From assembly GCF_024506435.1 (NCBI RefSeq), contig NZ_JANIET010000001.1, positions 1,736,001 to 1,800,000 on the forward strand: DNA of 64,000 nucleotides. Direction: 5' to 3'. A program made the position numbers and the translations under genes. The first letter of the stretch is position 1. Each line of letters opens with the position of its first letter. This DNA is from Pantoea trifolii (GTDB taxonomy: Bacteria > Pseudomonadota > Gammaproteobacteria > Enterobacterales > Enterobacteriaceae). This document shows positions 8,297 through 17,000 of the stretch, piece by piece. The notes beneath the pieces were generated by a model. The model worked only from the letters and a program-made list of their open reading frames with translations, was not told the DNA's origin and ran no database searches.

Positions 8297-9922
8297 TTAT
8301 TCAGGCGCCACGAGGTAACGAACTTCCGGAAGTGCTGTGCCTTGATGGAATCTCAGCACGCGATTCTGAATCTTTTGATCGTTCATGGTGTAACGCTCGC
8401 GCTGACGCAAATGCTCCATCCATGAGCCGACGACAAAGGTTTCGACAAACATGCCGGGCTGCAGCATGTCTTCATACAGCGACCAGTTCAGCGCGCCGCC
8501 ACGCCGTCTAACGCGACGCATATCCTGCATGCACACCGCAAAGGCATGTGCCTCAGTGCGGTTGATCTGATAATGATAGCTGACCATCACCGGCCCGCGA
8601 TCGTGACGAATCTCCAGCTCGGGCAAGGGATCGCTCACCGTACTGAGGTCGAGGTTCAGATCCGGATCCTGATCCAATCGCCAGCGCAGCACCGTCAGAC
8701 TCGCCAGCAGCATGCCGACGGTGGCGACAGTCAGAGATAATGGGATGCTGAATTTTGATGCCAGCTGTCCCCAGATGGCGCTGCCTAACGTCATCGAGCC
8801 AAAAAATACCGTCAAATAGACCGCCAGCGCACGGGCTTTCACCCATTTGGCGGCGCTACGTTGCGCGCCAAGATTGAGGGTGGAAAGCACGGCGATCCAT
8901 GCAAAGCCGGTAAAGAACTCGAAAGCATTCAGTAGCCAGACGTGACGAATAAACGCCAGCGCCAGCATAGTGATGGCAAATATCAGGCTCGCCAGCACCA
9001 TCAGCTGATCGGGATTGAAGCGTTTGCGCATACGCGGCAACAGCAGCGCCCCGCAAATCGCACCTACGCCGATGCAACCCAGCATAATGCCGTAGCCGCC
9101 GGGTCCAAGACCCAGCTCGCGCCGTGCCACCAGCGGCAGCAATGCCCAGCCGGCGCTGCCAAACACAAAGAAGGCGACAGTGCGCACCAGCACATTACGC
9201 AGCACCGGCGCGGCGTGCACATAGCGCACGCCCGCGCGTACCGCCGGGAAGAAGTGTTCCGGCGGTAAACGCTGCACGCTGGGCTGCGCTTTCCAGAGAT
9301 ACAACACCAGAAACACGCCAAGTACCGAAAGCGTATTCAGCAGAAACACCATCCACGGACCGGCAAACGACAGAATCAGGCCGCCCAGCGCCGGGCCAAT
9401 CGCGCGACTAATGTTGATGCCGAGTGAGTTGAGCGCGATCGCCGGGCCGAGCTCTTCCTTACTGACCAAATCGGGCACGATGGCCTGGAAGGGCGGAGAA
9501 CTCATGGCCGCGCCGGTACTCAGCAGGAACGCCGCAATCAGCAGCACCATCGGCGTCACCAGCCCCGCCCACGACAGCAGTGTCAGGCTCGCAGCGGCAA
9601 TAAATACCCAGATCTGCGAGAACAGCAGGTATTTACGCCGGTCGACGATATCCGCCATCACGCCGGACGGCAGCGCAAACAGGAACATCGGTAAGCTGCT
9701 GGCGGCCTGCACCAGCGCCACCGAGAGCGGATCGGCGCTCAGTGTCAGCATGGTCCAGTTAACGCCCACGTCGTTCATCCATGAACCGACATTGGAGACC
9801 ACGGTGGCGATCCACAGCATGCGGAACACGCGCTGGCGCAGCGGCTGCCACGGTGAAACCGTCTGCGGAACGGGCGGGAGATCCGCCTTCGGAATGTCAT
9901 GAATGTCATTAACCTGCGCCAT
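8297..9922 (-). CDS. MFS transporter of the EntS/MFS_3 group with a C-terminal soluble domain
   Basis: About 541 residues from the chosen start. Roughly twelve hydrophobic segments fill residues 25-410, beginning RVFRMLWIATVVSNVGSWM, with the loop GVMADIVDRRKYL typical of the major facilitator family. The last ~110 residues are hydrophilic and include MVSYHYQINRTEAHAFAVC and ETFVVGSWMEHLRQRERYT, which resembles an antibiotic-biosynthesis-monooxygenase-like ferredoxin fold. A drug or metabolite exporter is likely; the substrate is unknown. The ATG at 9922 is preferred over 9946 because GGAGGT lies 5 bases before it. It overlaps the doxX end by 14 bases, implying translational coupling. Confidence 0.85.
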   Translation of the reverse strand: MAQVNDIHDIPKADLPPVPQTVSPWQPLRQRVFRMLWIATVVSNVGSWMNDVGVNWTMLTLSADPLSVALVQAASSLPMFLFALPSGVMADIVDRRKYLLFSQIWVFIAAASLTLLSWAGLVTPMVLLIAAFLLSTGAAMSSPPFQAIVPDLVSKEELGPAIALNSLGINISRAIGPALGGLILSFAGPWMVFLLNTLSVLGVFLVLYLWKAQPSVQRLPPEHFFPAVRAGVRYVHAAPVLRNVLVRTVAFFVFGSAGWALLPLVARRELGLGPGGYGIMLGCIGVGAICGALLLPRMRKRFNPDQLMVLASLIFAITMLALAFIRHVWLLNAFEFFTGFAWIAVLSTLNLGAQRSAAKWVKARALAVYLTVFFGSMTLGSAIWGQLASKFSIPLSLTVATVGMLLASLTVLRWRLDQDPDLNLDLSTVSDPLPELEIRHDRGPVMVSYHYQINRTEAHAFAVCMQDMRRVRRRGGALNWSLYEDMLQPGMFVETFVVGSWMEHLRQRERYTMNDQKIQNRVLRFHQGTALPEVRYLVAPE

Positions 9923-10328
9923 GTGCCACCTCCGCAACGCCGCCAAACACGCGCCAGCGACCGGGTCCGGTCAGCGCCAGCGTGGTGAAGATGATTAGCA
10001 GCAGCCAGCCAAACTGACCTTCCGCTATGCTCCAGTCGGGATGGACAAACAGCATCGCCACCAGCAGCACGCCGATAATCGGCAGACAGGCGAGACGGGT
10101 AAAGACGCCGAGCAGGATAAACAGCGGGCAGACCACTTCAGCCACGATCGCCGCCAGCAGGCTGAGGTAAGCACCAAGGCCAAACGGATCCTCGATACGT
10201 GTCAGTTCTTCGCTGTAATGGAACACCTTCGGCAAGCCGTGCACATGCAGCAACAGCAGGCAGCCGGTGAGGCGCAGGAAGAACAGCCCCGCATCAATGC
10301 GGGGCGGCAGTGAGAGTGAATGTTTCAT
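9909..10328 (-). CDS. DoxX-family membrane protein
   Basis: 139 residues from the ATG at 10328. Four hydrophobic stretches are visible (about 12-30, 47-72, 78-95 and 108-125), with the family-like block VHGLPKVFHYSEELTRI after the first. DoxX/YqjF proteins are small inner-membrane proteins linked to redox or thiosulfate metabolism and to stress; the exact function is not established. An in-frame start at 10541 would place 71 low-complexity residues inside the upstream amidohydrolase gene and is rejected. The start lies 2 bases after the amidohydrolase stop, so the genes form an operon. Confidence 0.82.
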   Translation of the reverse strand: MKHSLSLPPRIDAGLFFLRLTGCLLLLHVHGLPKVFHYSEELTRIEDPFGLGAYLSLLAAIVAEVVCPLFILLGVFTRLACLPIIGVLLVAMLFVHPDWSIAEGQFGWLLLIIFTTLALTGPGRWRVFGGVAEVAHGAG

Positions 10329-10330
10329 GG

Positions 10331-12208
10331 TTAGAAGGCGAAGCAGCTGCAGCCGAGCGCGCCCCAGAAGGCGTTCTCTTCTGAAACCGGCAGGTTGGCG
10401 CCGCGCGCAATCTCGTGGGAATGCGTATGCACGCCGCACGGGCCGCTGCAGTGATGCGCTTGCGGCATCATGCTCACGCGCGTGGTGGCGGTCGGCGGCG
10501 CACTGCGATAGTGGCCGGGAACCTTGACCACCGGCGACCATTCCGGCAGTACCGGAATCAGCGGCGGCGCTTCTGAACTAAAGGATCCTGCGGCATAGAC
10601 GATGTTTCCGTCGACCAGGGTCAGCACCGACTCAATGCCTTTGATCTCTTCCTCCGGCACGCTGAAGTAATCTTTGCTCAGCACCACCAGGTCGGCCAGC
10701 TGACCGACTTTAATCTGGCCTTTTTTACCTTGCTCGCTGGAGAACCAGGCGCTGCCCTGCGTCCACAGCATCAGCGCCGTATCGCGATCGAGGCGCGCGT
10801 TAACGTCGTACATCTGCATGCCGCCCACGGTGCGTCCCGATACCAGCCAGTAGAGTGCAGTCCACGGATTGTAACTCGCCACGCGGGTGGCATCGGTTCC
10901 CAATCCCACCGGCACGCCGGTTTCCAGCATGCGCGCCACCGGCGGTGTATGACGGGTCGCCTCAATGCCATATCGCTCAGCAAAGTATTCGCCCTGGAAG
11001 GCCATGCGATGCTGAACGGCAATGCCGCCGCCCAGCTCTTTGATACGATCAAGGTTACGCTGCGTCACGGTTTCGGCGTGATCGAAGAACCAGTGCAGCC
11101 CGTTGAACGGAATGTCGCGGTTCACTTTTTCAAACACATCCAGCATGCGGCTGATCGATTCGTCATAGGTGGCGTGCAGGCGGAACGGCCAGCGGTGTTC
11201 CACCAGATGGCGCACCACGCGCTCCAGCTCATCTTCCATGCCGGGCGCCAGATCCGGACGCGGTTCGAGGAAATCTTCAAAATCGGCGGCGGAGAACACC
11301 AGCATTTCACCGGCACCGTTATGGCGAAAATAGTCGCTGCCCTGGCCCGGCGTCAGCATATCGGTCCACTTTTCGAAATCTTCCAGCTCGTGGCCCGGAC
11401 GTTGAGTAAACAGGTTGTAGGCGATACGCAGCGTCATCTGCTTCTTCTCGTGCAGCTCCGCAATGACTTCGTAATCTTCGGGATAGTTCTGGAAACCGCC
11501 GCCCGCATCAATGGCGCTGGTCAGGCCAAGGCGGTTCAGTTCGCGCATAAACTGGCGGGTGGAATTGACCTGCTGCTCCAGCGGCAGTTTTGGCCCTTTC
11601 GCCAGCGTGGCGTAGAGGATCATGGCGTTCGGGCGCGCAATCAGCATGCCAGTTGGGTTGCCATTGCTGTCACGTTGGATCTCGCCGCCCGGCGGATTGG
11701 GCGTGTCTTTGGTGTAGCCCACCACCTTCAACGCGGCGCGATTGAGCAGGGCGCGGTCATACAGATGCAGGATGAAAACCGGCGTATCGGGTGCGGCTTC
11801 ATTGATCTCATCCAGCGTCGGCATGCGACGCTCAGCAAATTGAAACTCGGTCCAGCCGCCCACCACGCGCACCCACTGTGGCGATGGCGTGCGCAGCGCC
11901 TGTTCACGCAGCATGCGCAGTGCATCGGCGATGGAGGGCACGCCTTCCCAGCGCAATTCGAGATTGTAATTGAGGCCGCCGCGTATCAGGTGCAGGTGGG
12001 AATCATTCAGGCCGGGAATGGCGGTATGACCTTTGAGGTCAATGACTTTGGTGCCTTCGCAGTGATGCTGCATCACGTCGGCCAGACTGCCCACTTCGAG
12101 GAATTTGCCATCGCGCATCGCCACAGCCACGGCAATCGGGTTGCCGCGATCGACGGTATGAAACCGCCCATTGGTCAAAATGATGTCTGCTTTGCCTAAC
12201 GTAACCAT
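10331..12208 (-). CDS. Metal-dependent amidohydrolase, YtcJ-like (amidohydrolase family 3)
   Basis: About 625 residues. The N-terminal small barrel starts ADIILTNGRFHTVDRG, followed by the metal site LNDSHLHLIRGG and a TIM-barrel with further histidines (HATYDES, HWFFDHAE) and the late metal aspartate in GLGTDATRV. These are hallmarks of YtcJ/LAF3-type enzymes that hydrolyse amide or imidic bonds; the substrate is unknown. Unusually, the C-terminus has a Cys/His-rich tail (HHCSGPCGVHTHSHE and ALGCSCF). The ATG at 12208 has an AGGAGA site 5 bases upstream and is preferred to 12238. It is the first gene of an operon with doxX and the MFS gene. Confidence 0.86.
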   Translation of the reverse strand: MVTLGKADIILTNGRFHTVDRGNPIAVAVAMRDGKFLEVGSLADVMQHHCEGTKVIDLKGHTAIPGLNDSHLHLIRGGLNYNLELRWEGVPSIADALRMLREQALRTPSPQWVRVVGGWTEFQFAERRMPTLDEINEAAPDTPVFILHLYDRALLNRAALKVVGYTKDTPNPPGGEIQRDSNGNPTGMLIARPNAMILYATLAKGPKLPLEQQVNSTRQFMRELNRLGLTSAIDAGGGFQNYPEDYEVIAELHEKKQMTLRIAYNLFTQRPGHELEDFEKWTDMLTPGQGSDYFRHNGAGEMLVFSAADFEDFLEPRPDLAPGMEDELERVVRHLVEHRWPFRLHATYDESISRMLDVFEKVNRDIPFNGLHWFFDHAETVTQRNLDRIKELGGGIAVQHRMAFQGEYFAERYGIEATRHTPPVARMLETGVPVGLGTDATRVASYNPWTALYWLVSGRTVGGMQMYDVNARLDRDTALMLWTQGSAWFSSEQGKKGQIKVGQLADLVVLSKDYFSVPEEEIKGIESVLTLVDGNIVYAAGSFSSEAPPLIPVLPEWSPVVKVPGHYRSAPPTATTRVSMMPQAHHCSGPCGVHTHSHEIARGANLPVSEENAFWGALGCSCFAF

Positions 12209-12289
12209 AAAATCTCCTGAATAAGAGGTCCTGCCCATTTCGCAGGTGAAATGCGTGGAGGGATTATGTTCAGGCGGTCTGGAAAGCGT

Positions 12290-12335
12290 CTAGTTATACA
12301 AAAGGATAGGTATACCTTTGTATAGGTATACCAAT
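12290..12335. promoter_or_regulatory. Paired GGTATACC operators in a divergent promoter region
   Basis: Two perfect 8-base palindromes GGTATACC lie at 12309-12316 and 12325-12332, 16 bases apart centre to centre, each preceded by ATA. An upstream TTATACAAAAGG resembles a partial third copy. They sit in the 196-base gap between the divergent amidohydrolase and cysteine hydrolase genes, so one regulator may control both. No regulator gene lies directly beside them. Confidence 0.55.
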
Positions 12336-12404
12336 AGATAATAGTTCGGTTGCTCAAAGGTTCCTACACTGCGTCCAGACATTCACCTCAATGGGCATAC
12401 AAAA

Positions 12405-13097
12405 ATGACAACCAGTAAATTAGAAGTACTGACGCCGCACAACTGCCAGATCATCTTCATCGACCAGCAGCCGCAGATGGCGTTTGGCGTGCAGTCCATC
12501 GACCGTCAGGTATTGAAAAATAACGTGGTGGCGCTGGCAAAAGCGGCGAAGGTCTTCAACATTCCTACCGTGCTGACCACGGTTGAGACCGAGAGCTTCT
12601 CAGGTAACACCTTCCCGGAGCTGCTGGATGTGTTCCCAGGCCAGGACATTCTCGAGCGTACCTCAATGAACTCGTGGGATGACCAGAAAGTGCGTGATGC
12701 GCTGGCGGCCAACGGTAAAAAGAAAATTGTGGTTTCCGGTCTGTGGACCGAAGTGTGTAACAACACCTTCGCGCTGTGCGCCATGCTGGAAGGCGACTAT
12801 GAAATCTACATGGTGGCTGACGCATCCGGCGGCACCACCAAAGAAGCCCACGACTATGCGATGCAGCGCATGATTCAGGCGGGCGTGATCCCGGTCACCT
12901 GGCAGCAGGTGATGCTGGAGTGGCAGCGCGACTGGGCGCACAAAGAGACCTATAACGCGGTGATGGATATCGCCAAAGAACACTCCGGCGCTTACGGCAT
13001 CGGCGTGGACTATGCGTACACCATGGTGCACAAAGCGCCGTCACGTCAGAAGAGCGAGCATCGCACGCTGGCGCCGGTGCCTGCCCCCGTTCGCTAA
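12405..13097 (+). CDS. Cysteine hydrolase of the isochorismatase/YcaC family
   Basis: 230 residues. The family acid is Asp20 (IIFIDQQPQM) and the catalytic cysteine is Cys118 in SGLWTEVC, which aligns with Cys118 of E. coli YcaC. The following block MVADASGGTTKEAHDYAMQRM is typical. YcaC-like proteins are cytoplasmic hydrolases of unknown substrate. The C-terminus is longer than in YcaC by about 20 polar residues. It is divergent from the amidohydrolase operon and is followed by a good terminator before the XapX genes, so those genes depend on read-through or a separate promoter. Confidence 0.88.
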   Translation: MTTSKLEVLTPHNCQIIFIDQQPQMAFGVQSIDRQVLKNNVVALAKAAKVFNIPTVLTTVETESFSGNTFPELLDVFPGQDILERTSMNSWDDQKVRDALAANGKKKIVVSGLWTEVCNNTFALCAMLEGDYEIYMVADASGGTTKEAHDYAMQRMIQAGVIPVTWQQVMLEWQRDWAHKETYNAVMDIAKEHSGAYGIGVDYAYTMVHKAPSRQKSEHRTLAPVPAPVR

Positions 13098-13107
13098 ATC
13101 GTCACGC

Positions 13108-13138
13108 AGGCGAGCGCTATCGGGCTCGCCTTTCTTTT
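13108..13138 (+). terminator. Rho-independent terminator after the cysteine hydrolase
   Basis: Stem AGGCGAGC (13108-13115) pairs with GCTCGCCT (13124-13131) around an 8-base loop and is followed by TTCTTTT. It lies only 13 bases before the GTG of the first XapX gene, whose ribosome site AAGGAGG starts at 13141. Confidence 0.75.
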
Positions 13139-13151
13139 GCAAGGAGGACCG

Positions 13152-13403
13152 GTGAGTCCTTTACTGATCTCTCTGGCTGCGGGCGTGTTTATCGGCCTGA
13201 TTTACGCCTTACTCAACGTGCGATCGCCGGCACCGCCCGCCGTGGCGCTGGTGGGATTGCTGGGTATGATCGTCGGCAGTTCGCTGGGCGGAAAATTGAC
13301 GCATCCCGTGGCCGCCACTATGCCAGTTGATAAAGCGCAGCACGCGATTGCCGCTGATAAGCCGCTACACTCCGCCACGCTCACGCCAAAACAGGCGGGA
13401 TGA
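13152..13403 (+). CDS. XapX domain membrane protein (first copy)
   Basis: 83 residues starting at GTG 13152, which has AAGGAGG 4 bases upstream; an upstream TTG at 13137 overlaps that ribosome site and is rejected. The first ~50 residues form the XapX (DUF1427) domain: helix LLISLAAGVFIGLIYALL, the motif VRSPAPPAVALVGLLGM and a second helix. The remaining 30 residues are polar. XapX proteins are small inner-membrane proteins of unknown function, often beside hydrolase genes. It overlaps the second XapX gene by 4 bases. Confidence 0.82.
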   Translation: MSPLLISLAAGVFIGLIYALLNVRSPAPPAVALVGLLGMIVGSSLGGKLTHPVAATMPVDKAQHAIAADKPLHSATLTPKQAG

Positions 13404-13657
13404 ACATGCTGAAAACCTATGCGATTTCGCTCTCCGTCGGCATTTTAGTCGGCATCATTTACGCCGTTATCGACGTCAATTCCCCGGCGCCGCCAGTGAT
13501 TGCGCTACTTGGCCTGTTTGGTATGCTGGTCGGCGAACAGATTATCCCGCTGTGCAAGCGCCTGATTAACCGTCAACCGGTAACGCTGGCCTGGTTTCGT
13601 CATGAGTGCGTGCCTAAAATCAGCGGCACGCCGCCGCCCAGTGACAAAACCTCCTGA
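13400..13657 (+). CDS. XapX domain membrane protein (second copy)
   Basis: 85 residues. Two hydrophobic helices flank the XapX motif (VNSPAPPVIALLGLFGML), clearly a paralogue of the preceding gene. The C-terminal 30 residues differ and contain two cysteines (IIPLCKRL and RHECVPK). Overlap with the first copy (ATGA, 13400-13403) means coupled translation; the pair may form a hetero-oligomer in the membrane. An ATG two codons later is also possible. A 41-base gap separates it from the receiver gene. Confidence 0.82.
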   Translation: MNMLKTYAISLSVGILVGIIYAVIDVNSPAPPVIALLGLFGMLVGEQIIPLCKRLINRQPVTLAWFRHECVPKISGTPPPSDKTS

Positions 13658-13698
13658 GGACGCGTCGCAGGCAGTGAATAATAATTAAGGAACACAGC

Positions 13699-14085
13699 AT
13701 GCAGCTGTCGCAGCGCATTGTCGTTGTTGATGATGAACGATCTGTTCTCAGTGGTTTATGCAATCTGCTTCAGTCGGAAGGATACGCAACGCAGGCATTT
13801 GAGTCGGCTGAAGCGCTATTGGCGGACGAGACGGCGCTGTACGGCGCGGCGCTGTTCATTATTGATGTTGAGCTCAACGGCATGTCGGGCTTTGAGTTGT
13901 TCCGTGCGCTGGTAGAGCGTCTCGAGAACCCACCTGGAATCATCATCTCCGGCAACGGCGATGAGAATATGCTCTGGTATGCCATCAATCTAGGCGCGAT
14001 AACCTTTATGCGAAAGCCCATTGATATCGACCTGCTGTTTGAACATATACGCCTGGCGTTTTCCTCCCAGGCGGCGCGCCAATGA
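13699..14085 (+). CDS. Single-domain response regulator (receiver only)
   Basis: 128 residues, a complete receiver with acidic Asp11/Asp12, phosphoacceptor Asp56 (LFIIDVELNG), a Ser in IIISGNG and the conserved lysine in FMRKPID. No output domain is present. Its stop overlaps the start of the giant kinase gene by 4 bases, so it is a natural partner: a phosphate shuttle, a sink, or an allosteric regulator of that kinase. AAGGAACAC precedes the ATG. Confidence 0.88.
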   Translation: MQLSQRIVVVDDERSVLSGLCNLLQSEGYATQAFESAEALLADETALYGAALFIIDVELNGMSGFELFRALVERLENPPGIIISGNGDENMLWYAINLGAITFMRKPIDIDLLFEHIRLAFSSQAARQ

Positions 14086-17000
14086 GCACGCTTTTCCTGT
14101 CGTTAAACATCGCGGATGACGCGGCGCTGGTGCTGGCGGATGACATGGTTTTCACCCCGCTGGCGCAGGAAGGACAGGTTGAGTGGATCGAATGCCGCCA
14201 CCTTATTTCCGGTGAGTGCTTCGTGCTGGCCACGGCAGCGGCCGAAGAGGCGGTGTTTCCGGTGACGCAACTGCTGAAAAATGAGTATGCGCTGCGCACT
14301 TTATTAGCAGAAAGCTGGGCGCTAAAACCGCTGCGCCACACCTTATATCACGGGCGTTACGCGCTGATTTATCCCGCGTTCCACTATCAAACCCTCACTG
14401 ATTATCTGCGCTTGCCCGCCGGAAAAATCCAGAAATTCATCAGCTGCGCCGTATCGCTGTGTGATGCGCTCAGCAAGCTGCATCAGCAAGGTTTAGTGCA
14501 CGGCGACATCAAACCGGCCAATTTCTTCTTCACTGACCAGGGCGACGTGGTGCTGGGCGGCTTTGGCCTGGCGTTTATGGAAGCGGACTCACAGCAGCCG
14601 CTGCGCGCTGCGGTGACCGGCGGAACGCTGGCCTACATGTCGCCCGAACATACCTCGCGCACCGCGCACGCGGTTAGTCGGGTCAGCGATCTCTATAGCC
14701 TTGGCATTGTGCTCTACGAATTGCTCACCGGCAGGCTTCCCTACGGCAGCGCCGAAGGGGGGGCGGCCGAATGGGTGCACCATCACATTGCCTCCGAAGC
14801 GTTGCCGCCGCACCGGCTGCGTAAAGATGTGCCGCTGGTGCTCTCGTCCATTATTTTACGACTGCTGACCAAATCGCCGGAACAGCGTTATCAAACCGTC
14901 GAGGGCGTGCTGGCCGATCTGCGACGCTGCGAATCCAACTTAATGCCTGATGGCCTGGTCGAATCCTTTGCGCTGGGCTTACAGGATGTGCCGACCTCGA
15001 CGCTATCCTCCGATGTGTTGTACAGCGATCACGCTCAGGCCAGTGAGATGCTGGCGGCGTTTGATGAGGTGAGCAGCAGCGGCAAACACTGCATGGTGGC
15101 GATTAGCGGTGCGCCCGGCTCAGGAAAATCGTCGCTGATTGCTTCGGCGCTTAAAATCCTGCGGGAAAAAAATGCGCTGCTGACGGTGACCAAAGCCGAT
15201 CAGCACTCGCCGATTTTGCCCTATGCGGTCTTTACCTCAGCGTTTCGTTCGTTGACGCTGCATCTGCTCGGGTTGCCCGCCGCAGAGATGGCGCGCTGGA
15301 AAACACATATCACACGTCAGCTGGGGCATTATGTCGGGCTGGCGGTCAATCTGGTGCCCGAGCTGGGCATCTTACTCAACCACAAAGCCAGCGTGCAGGC
15401 GGATGCGCGCTCGCTAGATGCGCGCAATCGCATGAATCTGGTGGCCTGCAGCCTGGTGAAAGCCTTTACGGTGCCGGGGCGGCCGCTAATCCTGTTGATT
15501 GATGACGTGCACTGGGCCGACCAGGCGACCTTGCAGCTGTTGCAGAATCTGCTGCGTTCCAGCGACGATATCCCCTTGTTGCTGGTAATTTCTCACCGCG
15601 ATCACGCGTCGTTGCCCTGTCCGACGGTGGTCGCCAGCCTTGATCGGATTCGTGCCGCCGCCACGCGCATTGTGGATGTCACGCCCGAGCCGCTGTCAGT
15701 GAAAAATATCGCCAGCTGGCTGGCTGGCATTTTTCACACCCGCAGCGCAGAGACCGCCGAGCTGGCGCAGATTATTCATGAAAAAACCGCCGGGAATCCG
15801 CTCGCCACGCGGGAGTTTTACCGTCAGGCGGTGCGCGATCATCACATCACGCACGTCGCGTCGCACAAGTGGACCTTCAATCCGCACGCGCTGAAAAACA
15901 GCCATTACACCGCGAACGTTGCAGCTGGCGTGCTGCAACAGCTGCAATTACTCGCGCTGCCGGTGCGCCAGCTGCTGGGTCGATTGGCCTGCATCGGCAG
16001 TCGCGGCGATTTGCCGGTATTGGCTGCCATTCTCAATACGGCGGTTAGCGCGATTCATGCCACGCTGCGACCCGCGGCCGAGGCGCGATTGATCTCGCTG
16101 AGCGATCACAGCTACGCCTTTATGCATGACAGCATGCATGAGGCCGCGCTGAAGTTGCTGTCGTCGGCAGCAAAAGATGATGTTCACTTTGCCGCCGTCC
16201 GCTATTACATGCAGGCCGTGCGCGAGAATAATGCGCATGCGCTGTTGTTCAGTGCCGCGCATCACACCATCACGCTGCAAAACCGCGCCCTTTTAATGCC
16301 TGAAGCCGCTACGTTCGGTCTGCTGTTATTAAACGCCACCCGACGCGCGAAGATTATGGGCGATTACGCTTCCGCGCTGCGCTTCTTACACACCGCCCGC
16401 GCGCTCAACGCAGAATCAGGTGTGGAGGAGGGCGGCGTAATTTTGTTTGAGCAAGCGGAATGTGAGTTTCTCAGCGGCAACTTATCGGGCGCGCTGGCGT
16501 TGAGCTCCGAGATTCTCGCCACGCCCGGCGCGGTCACCGATAAAGCCGAGGCCGCGACGCTGATTGCGGAAATCCATATGCGTCAGTCCGACAGTCAGTT
16601 GGCGCTGGAAACCGCGCTGGCCTGGCTGGCGGTGTTTGGCATTCATCTAAACCGCTATCCGGATAAAGCCGAATGCGATGCCGCCCGGCAACGGCTGAAA
16701 AAGGCTGTCGGCAAAAATCCCTACACGCGTTTCCGTTCCCTGCCGCGATTAACCTGCCATAAAACCGAAGCCGTGATGAACCTGATGGCCAGCGCCAGCA
16801 CCTTCGCTGCTTTTATCAGCCCACGGCTGCAATTCATCATCCTGTGCAAACTTCTGCACCTGACAATGGAGAAGGGCATCAGCGGTGCTTCTACACTGGC
16901 GCTTGCGTGGTACGGCGTGGTGTGTGGCGATCAGTTCAACGAATACAGCCGTGGTTTTGCCAGCGCGCTGCTGGCCCGTGAACTGGTGTATAAACACGAT

